Of a DNA stretch of 52,886 bases, positions 21,286 to 30,857 are shown piece by piece. The stretch's first letter is position 1, and each line of letters opens with the position of its first letter. A program made the position numbers and the translations under genes. This DNA comes from Enhydrobacter aerosaccus. Its GTDB lineage: Bacteria > Pseudomonadota > Alphaproteobacteria > Reyranellales > Reyranellaceae. The stretch lies in NCBI GenBank assembly GCA_903839865.1, contig CAIMEE010000445.1, forward strand, positions 1-52,886. Reading direction: 5' to 3'. A model generated the notes under the pieces. That model searched no databases. It was not told the DNA's origin and saw only the letters and a list, made by a program, of their open reading frames with translations.

Positions 21286-22754
21286 GCGAGGCGCAGCACC
21301 TTGCCGGGGTTCATGATGTTCTTGGGATCGAGCGCGCGCTTGATGGTGCGCATCGTGTCGAGCTCGGTCTTGCTGCGGTAGTGTGCGAGCTCGTCGAGCT
21401 TGTCGATACCGATGCCGTGCTCGGCCGAGATCGAGCCCGCCATAGACGTGACGAGGTCGTTCACCGCGCGGGTGATGGCGGGCGAATACTGGCCCAGTGT
21501 CGCGCGGTCCATGCCCTTCGGTCCCATGAAGGAGAAGTGGACGTTGCCGTCGCCGATATGGCCCAGCGGATAGGGGCGAATGCTCGGCAGGATGTCGAGC
21601 GAGGCCTTGATGCCCTTGTCGAGGAACTCGGGAATCTTGGAGACCGCGACGGAGATGTCGTAGCTAAGGCCCGGACCTTCGGCGCGCGACGCGGGCGCCA
21701 CCGACTCGCGGATCACCCACATGTTGCGGGCCTGGCTCTCGTTCTGCGCGATGACGGCGTCGAGCACGCGGCCAGCTTCCATCTGGTCGGCCAGGAACTG
21801 TTCCATTTTGTCCGACATGCCTTCGGCGCCGTCGGACTTGGGCCGCGACGAGGTCCATTCGAGCAGCAGATACCAGGGCGTATCGGCCTTGAGCGGGTCT
21901 TGGGTGCCCGGAATGTGGCGCAGCACCATGTCGGTGCAGGCGCGGCTCATCAGCTCGCACGAGCCGACGTTGTCCTCCGACGCGCCGTGCGCCTCCGACA
22001 GGATCTCGATGGCGGCCTGCGGGTCGCGCAGCGCGATCCAGGCGGTGGCCACGTCCTTGGGCTTCGGCCAAATCTTGAGCACGGCCTTGGTGATTATGCC
22101 GAGCGTGCCTTCCGCGCCCATGAACAGGTGCTTGAGGTCGTAGCCGGTGTTGTCCTTCTTGAGCGCGCGCAGGCCGTTCCAGATGTCGCCATTGGGCAGC
22201 ACCACCTCAAGGCCCATCACGAGGTTGCGCGCATTGCCGTAGCGCAGCACCTGCACGCCGCCCGCGTTGGTCGAGAGGTTGCCGCCGATCATGCACGAGC
22301 CCTGGGCGCCCAGGCTGAGCGGCAGGAAGCGGTCGTGGCTCGCCGCCGTCTCCTGCAGGGTCTGGAGGATGCAGCCCGCCTCGACGGTCATCGAATAGCC
22401 GACCGGGTCGACGTTGATCACCTTGTTCATGCGACCGACGGACAGAACGATGCCGGTGTGCGTGGGCCATGGCGTCGCGCCGCCCATCAGGCCTGTGTTG
22501 CCCGCCTGCGGCACGATCGCGATGCCGTTGTCGAAACAGAGCTTCACGACCTTGGACGTTTCCTCGACGGTCGCGGGGCGCACCACGACGGCGGCCGTGC
22601 CGACGGTCGAGCCGCGCCAGTCGGTCACGAACGGCTGCTTGCCCTGTTCGTCCTGGATCAGGCCCTTGTCGCCCACAATGGCGCGCAGCCCTTCCAGGAT
22701 GGCGGGCGTGACGGCGGCGGTCGGAATGCTGGGCGTGATGACGGTATCGGGCAT
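21282..22754 (-). CDS. FAD-linked 2-hydroxyacid dehydrogenase, GlcD-like (paralogue 2)
   Basis: 490 residues, close paralogue of the gene just downstream, sharing NGLRALKKDNTGYDL, AEGTLGIITKAVLK, GGNLSTNAGGVQVL and most motif positions. The FAD motif here reads PQAGNTGLMGG, and the histidine block reads GHIGDGNVHFSF. A gagg site just before the ATG at 22754 supports this start; a longer open frame upstream is not conserved. It lies 25 bases after the sua5 stop. The pair looks like a tandem duplication that has since diverged, possibly in substrate. Confidence 0.88.
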   Translation of the reverse strand: MPDTVITPSIPTAAVTPAILEGLRAIVGDKGLIQDEQGKQPFVTDWRGSTVGTAAVVVRPATVEETSKVVKLCFDNGIAIVPQAGNTGLMGGATPWPTHTGIVLSVGRMNKVINVDPVGYSMTVEAGCILQTLQETAASHDRFLPLSLGAQGSCMIGGNLSTNAGGVQVLRYGNARNLVMGLEVVLPNGDIWNGLRALKKDNTGYDLKHLFMGAEGTLGIITKAVLKIWPKPKDVATAWIALRDPQAAIEILSEAHGASEDNVGSCELMSRACTDMVLRHIPGTQDPLKADTPWYLLLEWTSSRPKSDGAEGMSDKMEQFLADQMEAGRVLDAVIAQNESQARNMWVIRESVAPASRAEGPGLSYDISVAVSKIPEFLDKGIKASLDILPSIRPYPLGHIGDGNVHFSFMGPKGMDRATLGQYSPAITRAVNDLVTSMAGSISAEHGIGIDKLDELAHYRSKTELDTMRTIKRALDPKNIMNPGKVLRLA

Positions 22755-22779
22755 GGTTTCCTCGTTTATTGCCCGAACC

Positions 22780-23753
22780 TTAGCCTCGCGCGCGGGTCGG
22801 GTCACCAGCGGCCGCGCGGCGCAGGCGGTCGTTGATCGCAAGGCCGAGGCCCGTTTCGGGGATCGGCATGACCGCAATGCGGCCAATGCCCGGTCGGTCG
22901 AGCGCCCGCATCTGAGCGAAGAGGTTGGCAGCCGCCTCGGCGAGATTGCCGGACGGGCTGAGATTGTAGGTCAGCATGGCACCAGCGGGGGGCGTCGGCC
23001 CGAACGCGAGAAGACCTTCGTCGGCCGACACGTTCGTTGCCGCGAGCCGGACAGGCCGGGCGGGGGCGTAATGGCTTTCGAGCTGGCCGGGCGATGTGCG
23101 GGGCGCGTCGCCCGAGGGGAGCGCGTCGCTCATGGCGATGGGACCGATCACCGCCTCGATTGCCTCGCGCGTGGCGCCACCAGGGCGCAGCAAGGTGGCG
23201 CGGTTGCCCGACAGGTCGAGCACGGTGGACTCGACACCGACCAGGCAGGGGCCGCCGTCGAGGATCAGGCTCACGCGTTCACCAAGAGACTCCGCGACGT
23301 GCGCCGCCTGTGTCGGACTGACGGCCCCGCTGCGGTTCGCCGAGGGCGCGGCGATGGGGTGGCCCGCGGCGCGGATCAACGCCTGCGCCACCGGATGAGA
23401 CGGTGCGCGGATCGCCACCGTGTCGAGGCCTGCCGTCGCCAGCAGCGCGATCGTTGATGCCTTGGCGCGCGGCAGCACAAAGGTCAGGGGGCCGGGCCAG
23501 AAGCGGGCTGCAAGTCGGTCGGCCGTATCGCTCCAGTCGACAAAGCGTTTGGCCTCGTCGGGGCCAAGCACATGGCTGATCAGCGGATTGAACTGCGGCC
23601 GGCCCTTGGCTTCGAAGATCGCGGCGACGGCGCGCTCGTTGGTGGCGTCGCCGCCCAGCCCGTAGACCGTCTCGGTGGGAAAGGCGACGAGGCCGCCATC
23701 TTGCAGCAGCTTCGCGGCCCGCATGATCGAGGCCACGTCCGGCTCGACAATGC

Positions 23754-23757
<4 letters not shown>
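22780..23757 (-). CDS. sua5: Threonylcarbamoyl-AMP synthase, Sua5 type
   Basis: Makes L-threonylcarbamoyl-AMP from threonine, bicarbonate and ATP, the first step of the t6A37 tRNA modification. The 325-residue length shows the long Sua5 form: an N-terminal YrdC domain (FPTETVYGLGGDA at 26-38, EAKGRPQFNPL at 49-59, PSANRSG), a linker with SPGQLESHYAP, and a C-terminal Sua5 domain. The start is a GTG overlapping the cysQ stop (GTGA), with aaggaagcaa upstream. It is the second gene of a four-gene minus-strand run. Confidence 0.93.
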
Positions 23758-24548
<791 letters not shown>

Positions 24549-24578
24549 GAATGCGGCGACCTTATAACCCATCCCGAC

Positions 24579-25340
24579 ATGGCAAACAGGCTCCTCGGTG
24601 TCATAGCTGCCCTTCCCGAGGAATTCGCTCATTTTTCCGATCGCTCGGGAGAGACGAGTTCCGTCGGCGGGCACTCCTTCTGGCGCGGCCAAATCGCGGG
24701 TCGTGAGGCCGTTTTCGTCGAATCGGGGGCGGGCAAGGTCAATGCCGGCGTGGCGACCGCCTTGCTGCTCGACCGCTTCGGCTGCCGGGCGCTGATGCTG
24801 TGCGGCGTGGCTGGCGGCCTCGATCCGGCGCTCAATGTCGGCGACGTCGTGGTCGCGACGAGCAACATCCAGCACGATTTCGGCATCGAGAAGACCGGCG
24901 AGTTCTTTCATATCCAGCCGGGAAGCCGGCCTGCGCTCGGCGAGGACTTTACGCCGGGCTATGCCTTGTCGGGGTCACTCGTAATGCGGCTGCGCGCTGC
25001 GCTCGACGGCATCGTACTGGAGCCTCTGCCCGCGGACGTCGACGCCGGCCGGCGCACACCGAAGATCTGCTTCGGTCCGATCCTCACCGGCGACAGCTTT
25101 ATCAACGTCGAAGCAACGCGGCGCCGCCTGCAGGAAAGGTTTGGTGCGCAGGCGGTGGAGATGGAAGGCGGTGCCGTGGCGCAAGTCGCGCGGTGGTGGG
25201 ACCCGCGGATCCCCGTCGTCAACATCCGGTGCCTGAGTGATCTGGCCGGCGCCGAAAGTCACGTCGACTTCCGCACTTTCCTTCCCGCAGCCGCGCGCAT
25301 TGCATCGGCAGTCGCCCACCGGCTGGCACCCGTGATCTGA
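24579..25340 (+). CDS. mtnN: MTA/SAH nucleosidase-like protein
   Basis: Hydrolyses the glycosidic bond of 5'-methylthioadenosine and S-adenosylhomocysteine, freeing adenine. The 253-residue product follows the E. coli family pattern: ALPEEFAHF with Glu14/15, CGVAGGLDPALNVGDVVV (75-92), GDSFIN (171-176), VEMEGG (193-198) and SD at 220-221, where Asp is the catalytic acid. Some related nucleosidases (futalosine, hopanoid-linked) share these features, so substrate is a best guess. It diverges closely from cysQ and converges with the MTA phosphorylase, ending 12 bases from it. Confidence 0.8.
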   Translation: MANRLLGVIAALPEEFAHFSDRSGETSSVGGHSFWRGQIAGREAVFVESGAGKVNAGVATALLLDRFGCRALMLCGVAGGLDPALNVGDVVVATSNIQHDFGIEKTGEFFHIQPGSRPALGEDFTPGYALSGSLVMRLRAALDGIVLEPLPADVDAGRRTPKICFGPILTGDSFINVEATRRRLQERFGAQAVEMEGGAVAQVARWWDPRIPVVNIRCLSDLAGAESHVDFRTFLPAAARIASAVAHRLAPVI

Positions 25341-25352
25341 TCGGCGATCTGA

Positions 25353-26225
25353 TCAGCGCTTCAGGACACGTCCCGCCACGGCATCGAGCTTGGCGATCAT
25401 TGCGGGCGAGCGGGCGGCGGGTTCGGTGATCAGCGCGTTATCGAGAGCGTGGTCGCAGCCGGCGGGGCAGGGTGCCGGGCGGTCATCCTTGAGCAGGGGC
25501 GCCACCATCGAGACCAGCGTCTTGGCCTTCTCGGCATTGTCGGTCAGCACGCGAATGATGTCGGAGACCTGAACGTGGTCGTGGTCCGGATGCCAGCAGT
25601 CGTAGTCGGTGACCATGGCGACGGTGACGTAGCAAATCTCCGCCTCGCGGGCGAGCTTGGCTTCCGGCATGTTGGTCATGCCGATTACGTCGCAGCCCCA
25701 GGTCCGGTAGAGGTTGGATTCCGCCAGGCTCGAGAATTGCGGGCCTTCCATCGCCAGATAGGTGCCGCCCATCTTGATCGGGAAGCCGGCCTTCTTGCCG
25801 CAGGCGTACACGGCCTGTGCCAGGCGGTTGCAGGTCGGATGCGCCATCGAGACATGGGCCACCAGTCCCTCACCGAAGAAACTCTTCTCGCGCGCAAAGG
25901 TGCGATCGATGAACTGGTCGACCACGACGAAGTGGCCCGGCGGCAGCTCCTCTTTCAATGACCCGCAGGCCGAAACCGAGAGAATGTCGGTAACGCCCGA
26001 GCGCTTCAGGGCGTCGATATTGGCGCGGTAGTTGATCGTCGAGGGCGAGTGGAAATGGCCGCGGCCGTGGCGGGGCGCGAACACGACGTCGAGTCCGTCG
26101 AGCACGCCGAAGAGAAACTCGTCCGAAGTTTCGCCGTAGGGCGACGCGACCCGCTTCCAGTGCGCGTTCTTGACACCTGCAATGTCATAAACGCCGCTGC
26201 CGCCCAGAACGCCAAGAACAGTCAT
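25353..26225 (-). CDS. mtnP: S-methyl-5'-thioadenosine phosphorylase
   Basis: Phosphorolyses 5'-methylthioadenosine to adenine and methylthioribose-1-phosphate for methionine salvage. The 290-residue length and motifs fit the trimeric MTAP/PNP class: GGSGVYD (8-14), PRHGRGH (51-57), and MEGPQFSSLAES (159-170) with GMTNMPEAKLAREAE just after. GAGGAG lies upstream of the ATG. The carboxy end has an added Cys pair region CPAGCDHA. No mtnA, mtnK or other salvage gene is seen nearby. It is convergent with a nucleosidase acting on the same substrate class. Confidence 0.93.
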   Translation of the reverse strand: MTVLGVLGGSGVYDIAGVKNAHWKRVASPYGETSDEFLFGVLDGLDVVFAPRHGRGHFHSPSTINYRANIDALKRSGVTDILSVSACGSLKEELPPGHFVVVDQFIDRTFAREKSFFGEGLVAHVSMAHPTCNRLAQAVYACGKKAGFPIKMGGTYLAMEGPQFSSLAESNLYRTWGCDVIGMTNMPEAKLAREAEICYVTVAMVTDYDCWHPDHDHVQVSDIIRVLTDNAEKAKTLVSMVAPLLKDDRPAPCPAGCDHALDNALITEPAARSPAMIAKLDAVAGRVLKR

Positions 26226-26285
26226 TTTTGCTTCTCCTCGGAGGCGGTGGTGTATCATTCCCGCTGGCAAAAAGGGAGACAGGTA

Positions 26286-27131
26286 ATGGGCAAGCTCGAC
26301 GGCAAGATCACCATCGTGACCGGCGCAACCAGCGGCATCGGCCGGCGCACCGTCGAGAAGTTCGTGGCCGAGGGGGCCAAGGTCGTGGCAACGGGCCGCC
26401 GCGAGGAACTGGGCAAGTCGCTGGAGAGCGCGCTCGGCAAGGACAAGTGCCTTTTCGTGAAGGCCGACGCCACCCGGGAAGCCGACGTGAAGGCGATGAT
26501 CGACGCCTGCGTCTCGAAATGGGGGCGGCTCGACTGCCTGTTCAACAATGCCGGCGGCCCCGCGCCGGTGGGCGGCATCGAGACGGTGCCCGTCGAGGGC
26601 TTCGACGCCGCGATGGCTACCCTGGTGCGCTCGGTCATGCTGGGCATGAAGCACGCGGCGCCGATCATGATGAAGCAGGGCTCCGGCAGCATCATTAACA
26701 ACGGCAGCGTTGCGGCGCGGCGCGCGGGCTATTCGACCTCGATGATCTATGGCGCGGCCAAGGCCGCGGTGAACCACCTCACCGTGTGCGCGGCCATGCA
26801 GCTCGGCGAGAAGAGCGTGCGCTGCAACTCGATCTCGCCCGGCGGCATAGCCACCGGCATCTTCGCCAAGGCGCTCGGCTTGCCGCCCGACAAGGCCGAT
26901 GGTTACGCGCAGGCGATGAAGGCGGGCATGGCCAAGAACCAGCCGATCCCGCGCGCCGGCATCGTCGACGACATCGCCAACGCCGCGGTGTTCCTGGCGT
27001 CCGACGATTCCTCGTTTATCAACGGCCACGATCTCGTGGTCGACGGCGGCATGGTCGGCGGCCGCATGTGGACGCCGCATCAGGAAGGCGTCAATGCAAT
27101 GCGCAAGGCCTTCGGCGTCGACGAGGTCTGA
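26286..27131 (+). CDS. SDR-family oxidoreductase
   Basis: Short-chain dehydrogenase, 281 residues, NAD(P)-linked. The Rossmann motif VTGATSGIG is at 11-19. NNAGG follows and the active site is Tyr-Gly-Ala-Ala-Lys in MIYGAAKAAV. The C-terminal close (DLVVDGGMVGGR) is standard, followed by about 25 extra residues. A ggagacaggta site precedes the ATG. It diverges from mtnP and stops five bases before the 765-residue gene, with which it probably forms a transcript. The substrate is unknown. Confidence 0.88.
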   Translation: MGKLDGKITIVTGATSGIGRRTVEKFVAEGAKVVATGRREELGKSLESALGKDKCLFVKADATREADVKAMIDACVSKWGRLDCLFNNAGGPAPVGGIETVPVEGFDAAMATLVRSVMLGMKHAAPIMMKQGSGSIINNGSVAARRAGYSTSMIYGAAKAAVNHLTVCAAMQLGEKSVRCNSISPGGIATGIFAKALGLPPDKADGYAQAMKAGMAKNQPIPRAGIVDDIANAAVFLASDDSSFINGHDLVVDGGMVGGRMWTPHQEGVNAMRKAFGVDEV

Positions 27132-27136
27132 GCTTC

Positions 27137-29434
27137 ATGATCGCCGTCCTGTTCAGCGATCGTAGTCGCGCCGCGTACGCGGTCGAAGCCGCCCACGCCA
27201 AGGAGACCTACACCTTCACCGACGCGTGGGGCCTGCCGCGCACCTGGCTGAAGGGCGAATATGCCTATCTCGCGCCCAATGCGGCGCGGTTGTTGTTGTC
27301 ACGTTGCAACCTCAAGCACGAGCTGATCGAGGAGGCTGCCCTCACGGACGAAAGACTCGGCGGTTTGAGGGCCGTGCTGGTGCCGAACGCGGGACACCTC
27401 TCGGCAGAGACGATCGCACGTATCGAGCGCTGGCTGGAAGGCGCCGACAAGCGCCTGATCGTCACCGGCAAGACCAACTTGCCGCCGCGGCTGCTCGGGC
27501 TCACATCCTGCACGCCGGGTCCGTCGAGCGGCTTCACGGGCTGGCGCTGGCTGCCGGGTTCGCCCTTTGCCAACGGCGACTGGGAAAGCCTCTATGTCAG
27601 CAGCTACAAAGCCTTCACGGTCCAGAAGGTCGAGGCGGCGCCCGGCAGCAAGGTGCTCGCCGCGCTTGTCGAACTGACGGGCGATCTCGAGAATGCCGCG
27701 ACTGCCACGGCCAGCGACATCGGGCCGGCCATCGTGGCGACCGACAAGACGCTGTTCGTCGCGAACCAGGTCTTCGAGATGGTCGGCGGCATGCTGCAGG
27801 CCCATCTCAACGTCGAGGCGGTGCGGCACTTCACCAATGCGGTGCATTGGGGCGACACGCTGCTGTTCTTCCTGCGCCGCCTCGTGCTCGACCTCGGTCT
27901 GGAGCCGTTGTGGCAGACCCGCCTGCGCTCGTTCGGCGCCTACGACGGCGTGCTGTCGTTCCGCCACGACGTGCACGGCATGCGGGACTACAATTTCCTC
28001 GACTACCAGATCCAGAACCTGATCCCGGCGAGCTACGACATTGAGACGCCGTCGTTCTCCAGGAACATCGACTACGACATGGCGCGCGACTGGGTGCAGC
28101 GCACGACCCAGCACAGTTTCATCGAACCCGCGCTGCACAACGACAGTTCGATCGGCACGCCGCCGACGGCGATCTTCGGCCAGGGCCTGTTCAACCTGGT
28201 GACCGACGCGCGCAAGACACTCGGGGTTTCGTTCTGCACCTGTGGCCGTCACGAGGGCGGTCACCTGCATCCGGAGACGCTGGATGCGATGGATTACCTC
28301 TATGCCCACGACCCGATCATGTTGGGCACCTGCACCTTTTGCTTCTATCACATGGTCGAATACGGCGTGCGACATCCCGATGTCGTTGCGTACACCGGCG
28401 CGGGCGACAAGCAGCTGACCTATGTCACCGACGTGCGCCGCACGATCGCCACGCCGGGAGTCTGGTTTCCGTTTCATCCGGTGATCACGACGGACAAGGA
28501 GTGGAAGCCGTTGCGCGGATGGGATCGTACGCACGAGTACGACACCAACTACGAGCTGGTGGAGACGGTCTTCGGTGGCCACGGCTCGAAGCGCCACGGC
28601 GTCGACGACCGGCTGGAGAACGGAGTCTACAGTTTCCAGTACCATCCCGAGTTGGCGCGCGATCCGTCTGTCAACAACGGCCGCGGAACGCTCGACTACG
28701 TGCGCTATTGCATCAACCTGGCCGAGCGCAAGCACTACTGGATTGCGACCCAGGCAGAGCTGTACCAGCGCATGGCCGACTACGAGGCTCTGAAGTTCGA
28801 GGTGCGTGACGTTGGCCGCACCGTCACGGTGACCAACCCCACCAACCGGCGCATCACCGCGATGGTGATCGAGCAGCGCTTGCCGTTCGGCAGCGTCTGG
28901 CACGGCGGGGAGGAACTGATCCACGTGGCGCACGGCGGCTTCGTCACGATCCCGCCGCTTGAGCCCGGTGCCGCGATCACGCTTCAGTTCAAGGACGAGG
29001 AAATCGAGGAGCTGCTGCTGCGGAATCCCAGCAACAAGGGTCTGGTGATCCTCGATGCTCGCCGCGACCCGACCACCAACGATGTCCGCATTCTGGTCAG
29101 TGTTTGCCGCAAGCAGCCGCTCTGCGTCGAAGGTGTCGATCCGGAAGGCGCCTACGAAGTAGAGGTCGAGGGCCGTCCGGTGCAGAACGTTGGCGTGCGC
29201 ACAGTGCGCACCATTCAGGCGCTGCTTGCCAAGAAGACACAGGTGGCGGTGGCGCCGAAACGGCGCACCTTTACGCCCGGCACGACCCGTTTCCTCGATC
29301 TGGAAGTGGAGGGCGAGGAAAGCAATTTCGTCGAGCGCACGATCCGCATCCGCAAGATTGCGGAGCCCAGGGCATCCGTGGTGAAGGCCGAGCTGATTGC
29401 GTCCATTCCCGCCCGGCGTGGACGCGTGACCTAG
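27137..29434 (+). CDS. Large protein with polysaccharide-deacetylase-like core
   Basis: 765 residues, not assigned to a named family. The N-terminal part (about 1-235) looks like a ThuA/amidotransferase-like fold (RAVLVPNAGHLSAETIARIERWL). The middle (about 265-550) resembles NodB-type carbohydrate esterases: FRHDVHG at 275-281, RHEGGHLHPE at 371-380, QYHPELA at 501-507 and a late WIATQAELYQRM, giving the Asp and His spread expected for a metal site. The last 200 residues look like beta-rich domains. There is no signal peptide, which is odd for a polysaccharide enzyme. It follows an SDR gene by five bases and shares a CTAG stop overlap with the convergent regulator. Confidence 0.6.
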   Translation: MIAVLFSDRSRAAYAVEAAHAKETYTFTDAWGLPRTWLKGEYAYLAPNAARLLLSRCNLKHELIEEAALTDERLGGLRAVLVPNAGHLSAETIARIERWLEGADKRLIVTGKTNLPPRLLGLTSCTPGPSSGFTGWRWLPGSPFANGDWESLYVSSYKAFTVQKVEAAPGSKVLAALVELTGDLENAATATASDIGPAIVATDKTLFVANQVFEMVGGMLQAHLNVEAVRHFTNAVHWGDTLLFFLRRLVLDLGLEPLWQTRLRSFGAYDGVLSFRHDVHGMRDYNFLDYQIQNLIPASYDIETPSFSRNIDYDMARDWVQRTTQHSFIEPALHNDSSIGTPPTAIFGQGLFNLVTDARKTLGVSFCTCGRHEGGHLHPETLDAMDYLYAHDPIMLGTCTFCFYHMVEYGVRHPDVVAYTGAGDKQLTYVTDVRRTIATPGVWFPFHPVITTDKEWKPLRGWDRTHEYDTNYELVETVFGGHGSKRHGVDDRLENGVYSFQYHPELARDPSVNNGRGTLDYVRYCINLAERKHYWIATQAELYQRMADYEALKFEVRDVGRTVTVTNPTNRRITAMVIEQRLPFGSVWHGGEELIHVAHGGFVTIPPLEPGAAITLQFKDEEIEELLLRNPSNKGLVILDARRDPTTNDVRILVSVCRKQPLCVEGVDPEGAYEVEVEGRPVQNVGVRTVRTIQALLAKKTQVAVAPKRRTFTPGTTRFLDLEVEGEESNFVERTIRIRKIAEPRASVVKAELIASIPARRGRVT

Positions 29435-30135
29435 AAGTCGGCGACGACTCTTTTTGTCTTGAGGCGAAGAGCTTCGACGCATTCGCAGGCCGAGCGTTCC
29501 AGTCCCGCCTGATCGAGAATAGTGATCTCGCCGCGGCGATACCGGATGAGGCCGGCGTTCTGCAGTTCCTGGGCGATCAGCGTGACAGTCGGCCGGCGAA
29601 CGGCGAGCATCTGAGCGACGAAGTCGTGCGTGAGCTTCAGCACATCGTTTTCGACGCGATCGCGGACCTGGATGATCCATCGGCACATGCGCCGCTCGGC
29701 CGAATGCAACGCATTGCAGGCCGCGGTCTGCTGCATCTGCGCCATCGAGAGCTCGTTGCTGAGGAGGACGATCTTGAGGAAGACGTCGCTCTTGGCCATG
29801 GCGGCCTTGTAGTCGGCGGCGCTGACCCGATAGCCTGAGCCCGCGATCTGCACGATCGCGCGCGCATTCGCCCGGTGGGTGCCTAGTGCGGCCAGGCAAC
29901 CGAGGACGGCTTCGCGTCCGAGACTCGCGAGTTCGAGCGCGGCACCGTCTTCCATCGTGGTCGTGATCGAAATCATGCCCGATTCGATGAAAAGGATTTC
30001 CTCGACCCGTTCGCCCGGATCGGTCAGCACCGTTCCCTGCCGCAGGTCCACCGCTCTCAAGTGAGGACGCAGAATTTCAAGATCCTTGGGCGCGAGTGCC
30101 GCGAGGAAGAGGTTCTCGAAGGCGCCGGCAGCCAT
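29431..30135 (-). CDS. Crp/Fnr-family transcriptional regulator
   Basis: 234 residues. An N-terminal cyclic-nucleotide-type beta-barrel sensor (about 10-125) is followed by a long dimer helix and a C-terminal winged helix-turn-helix (THDFVAQMLAVRRPTVTLIAQELQNAG, about 168-195). No Fnr-type Cys cluster is present at the N terminus, so oxygen sensing by an iron-sulfur centre is unlikely. I start at the ATG with aaggaac upstream (30135) rather than at 30174, which has no site. It is convergent with the 765-residue gene. Confidence 0.87.
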   Translation of the reverse strand: MAAGAFENLFLAALAPKDLEILRPHLRAVDLRQGTVLTDPGERVEEILFIESGMISITTTMEDGAALELASLGREAVLGCLAALGTHRANARAIVQIAGSGYRVSAADYKAAMAKSDVFLKIVLLSNELSMAQMQQTAACNALHSAERRMCRWIIQVRDRVENDVLKLTHDFVAQMLAVRRPTVTLIAQELQNAGLIRYRRGEITILDQAGLERSACECVEALRLKTKRVVADF

Positions 30136-30405
30136 TTCTTGAGTTCCTTGGTCTTCGGTTCTTTGGTTTCTCATTCATGCACCACGAGACGCTGCCGGCT
30201 GTTGAAGCGGCCCAAAGTGCGCAAAGTCGCGCAAGCTTATGCTCGACGGGGAGGGCATAGGTCGGTTCGCTAACGAACAAAGAAAAAGATGCCTCCAGGT
30301 TGCGAGGCTTATTTCGTGATTCGGCCGGCAAAATCGTCCAGAGGTTCGCAACCGTACAGACCCGGTTGCGTATCGTCGAGACCTTCTCCCAAGGGGAGAA
30401 GGTCA
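30136..30405. other. Divergent intergenic region, 270 bases
   Basis: Spacer between the Crp/Fnr regulator and the STAS-like gene. It must hold both promoters, but I find no near-consensus pair. Its right end carries the hairpin at 30381-30403. Short frames here show no conserved features, and I see no RNA gene. Confidence 0.5.
30381..30403 (+). promoter_or_regulatory. Hairpin covering a ribosome-binding site
   Basis: Perfect ten-pair inverted repeat ACCTTCTCCC / GGGAGAAGGT with a three-base loop. The right arm contains the GGGGAGAAGG site of the STAS-like gene, whose ATG is three bases on. Folded RNA would hide the site. The same sort of sequence occurs widely as a short intergenic repeat in Proteobacteria, so it may be a repeat rather than a switch. 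Confidence 0.55.
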
Positions 30406-30789
30406 ATGGCGCTGACATATGCGATCCATCATCCGGATTTGCTGGTGACTGCCGTTGTCGAGGGTGCCTTCCTCCGGCGCGACGTGGAACGCTATCTTGC
30501 CGACATCTTCGCCGCAGGCTGTGGGCCTTACGCCAAGCTCTTCGACATCGCGGGCGCGGGCAATCCGCTGCCGAGCGAAGACATGCGTGCGATCGGCGCA
30601 CGCATTCGTATCCTCGGCGCGATGGGGCCGATGGGACCACTGGCGATCGTGACGTCGGCTACCTTGCGGCCGACCGCAGAGACATTCGTGTCATATGCAG
30701 AAGCGTCGCGGGCGATCCGGCTGTTCGAGGGCGAAGGTGCCGCACGGTCGTGGCTGCAAACGCAACTTGGCTTGCACGGGGGGCGTTGA
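30406..30789 (+). CDS. STAS/SpoIIAA-like small protein (paralogue 1)
   Basis: 127 residues, not tied to a known function. It alternates beta strands and helices (LLVTAVVEGAF, KLFDIAGAGNPLPSEDMRAI, PLAIVTSA, SWLQTQLG) like the STAS-type SpoIIAA-like proteins of soil Alphaproteobacteria. A second copy with the same layout is at 45790. I start at the ATG after GGGGAGAAGG; the frame is open further up but unconserved. It lies between a Crp/Fnr regulator and a PRC-barrel gene, a stress-type setting. Confidence 0.65.
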   Translation: MALTYAIHHPDLLVTAVVEGAFLRRDVERYLADIFAAGCGPYAKLFDIAGAGNPLPSEDMRAIGARIRILGAMGPMGPLAIVTSATLRPTAETFVSYAEASRAIRLFEGEGAARSWLQTQLGLHGGR

Positions 30790-30857
30790 GACTGCAGCCC
30801 GTCCCTGAACGACGGGTCTCCACCCACCCCAAGCAAGATAAACCAAGGAGTTGAACC

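Noticed and set aside
25336..25360. Repeated gatctgatc near the convergent nucleosidase and phosphorylase ends
   Set aside because: Two short copies nine bases long with no stem and T run; too short to call a repeat element or terminator.
27299..29899. Minus-strand open frame of 866 codons opposite the 765-residue gene
   Set aside because: It also runs antisense to part of the Crp/Fnr gene's own strand in another frame and has no conserved blocks; the plus-strand protein has clear motif spacing.
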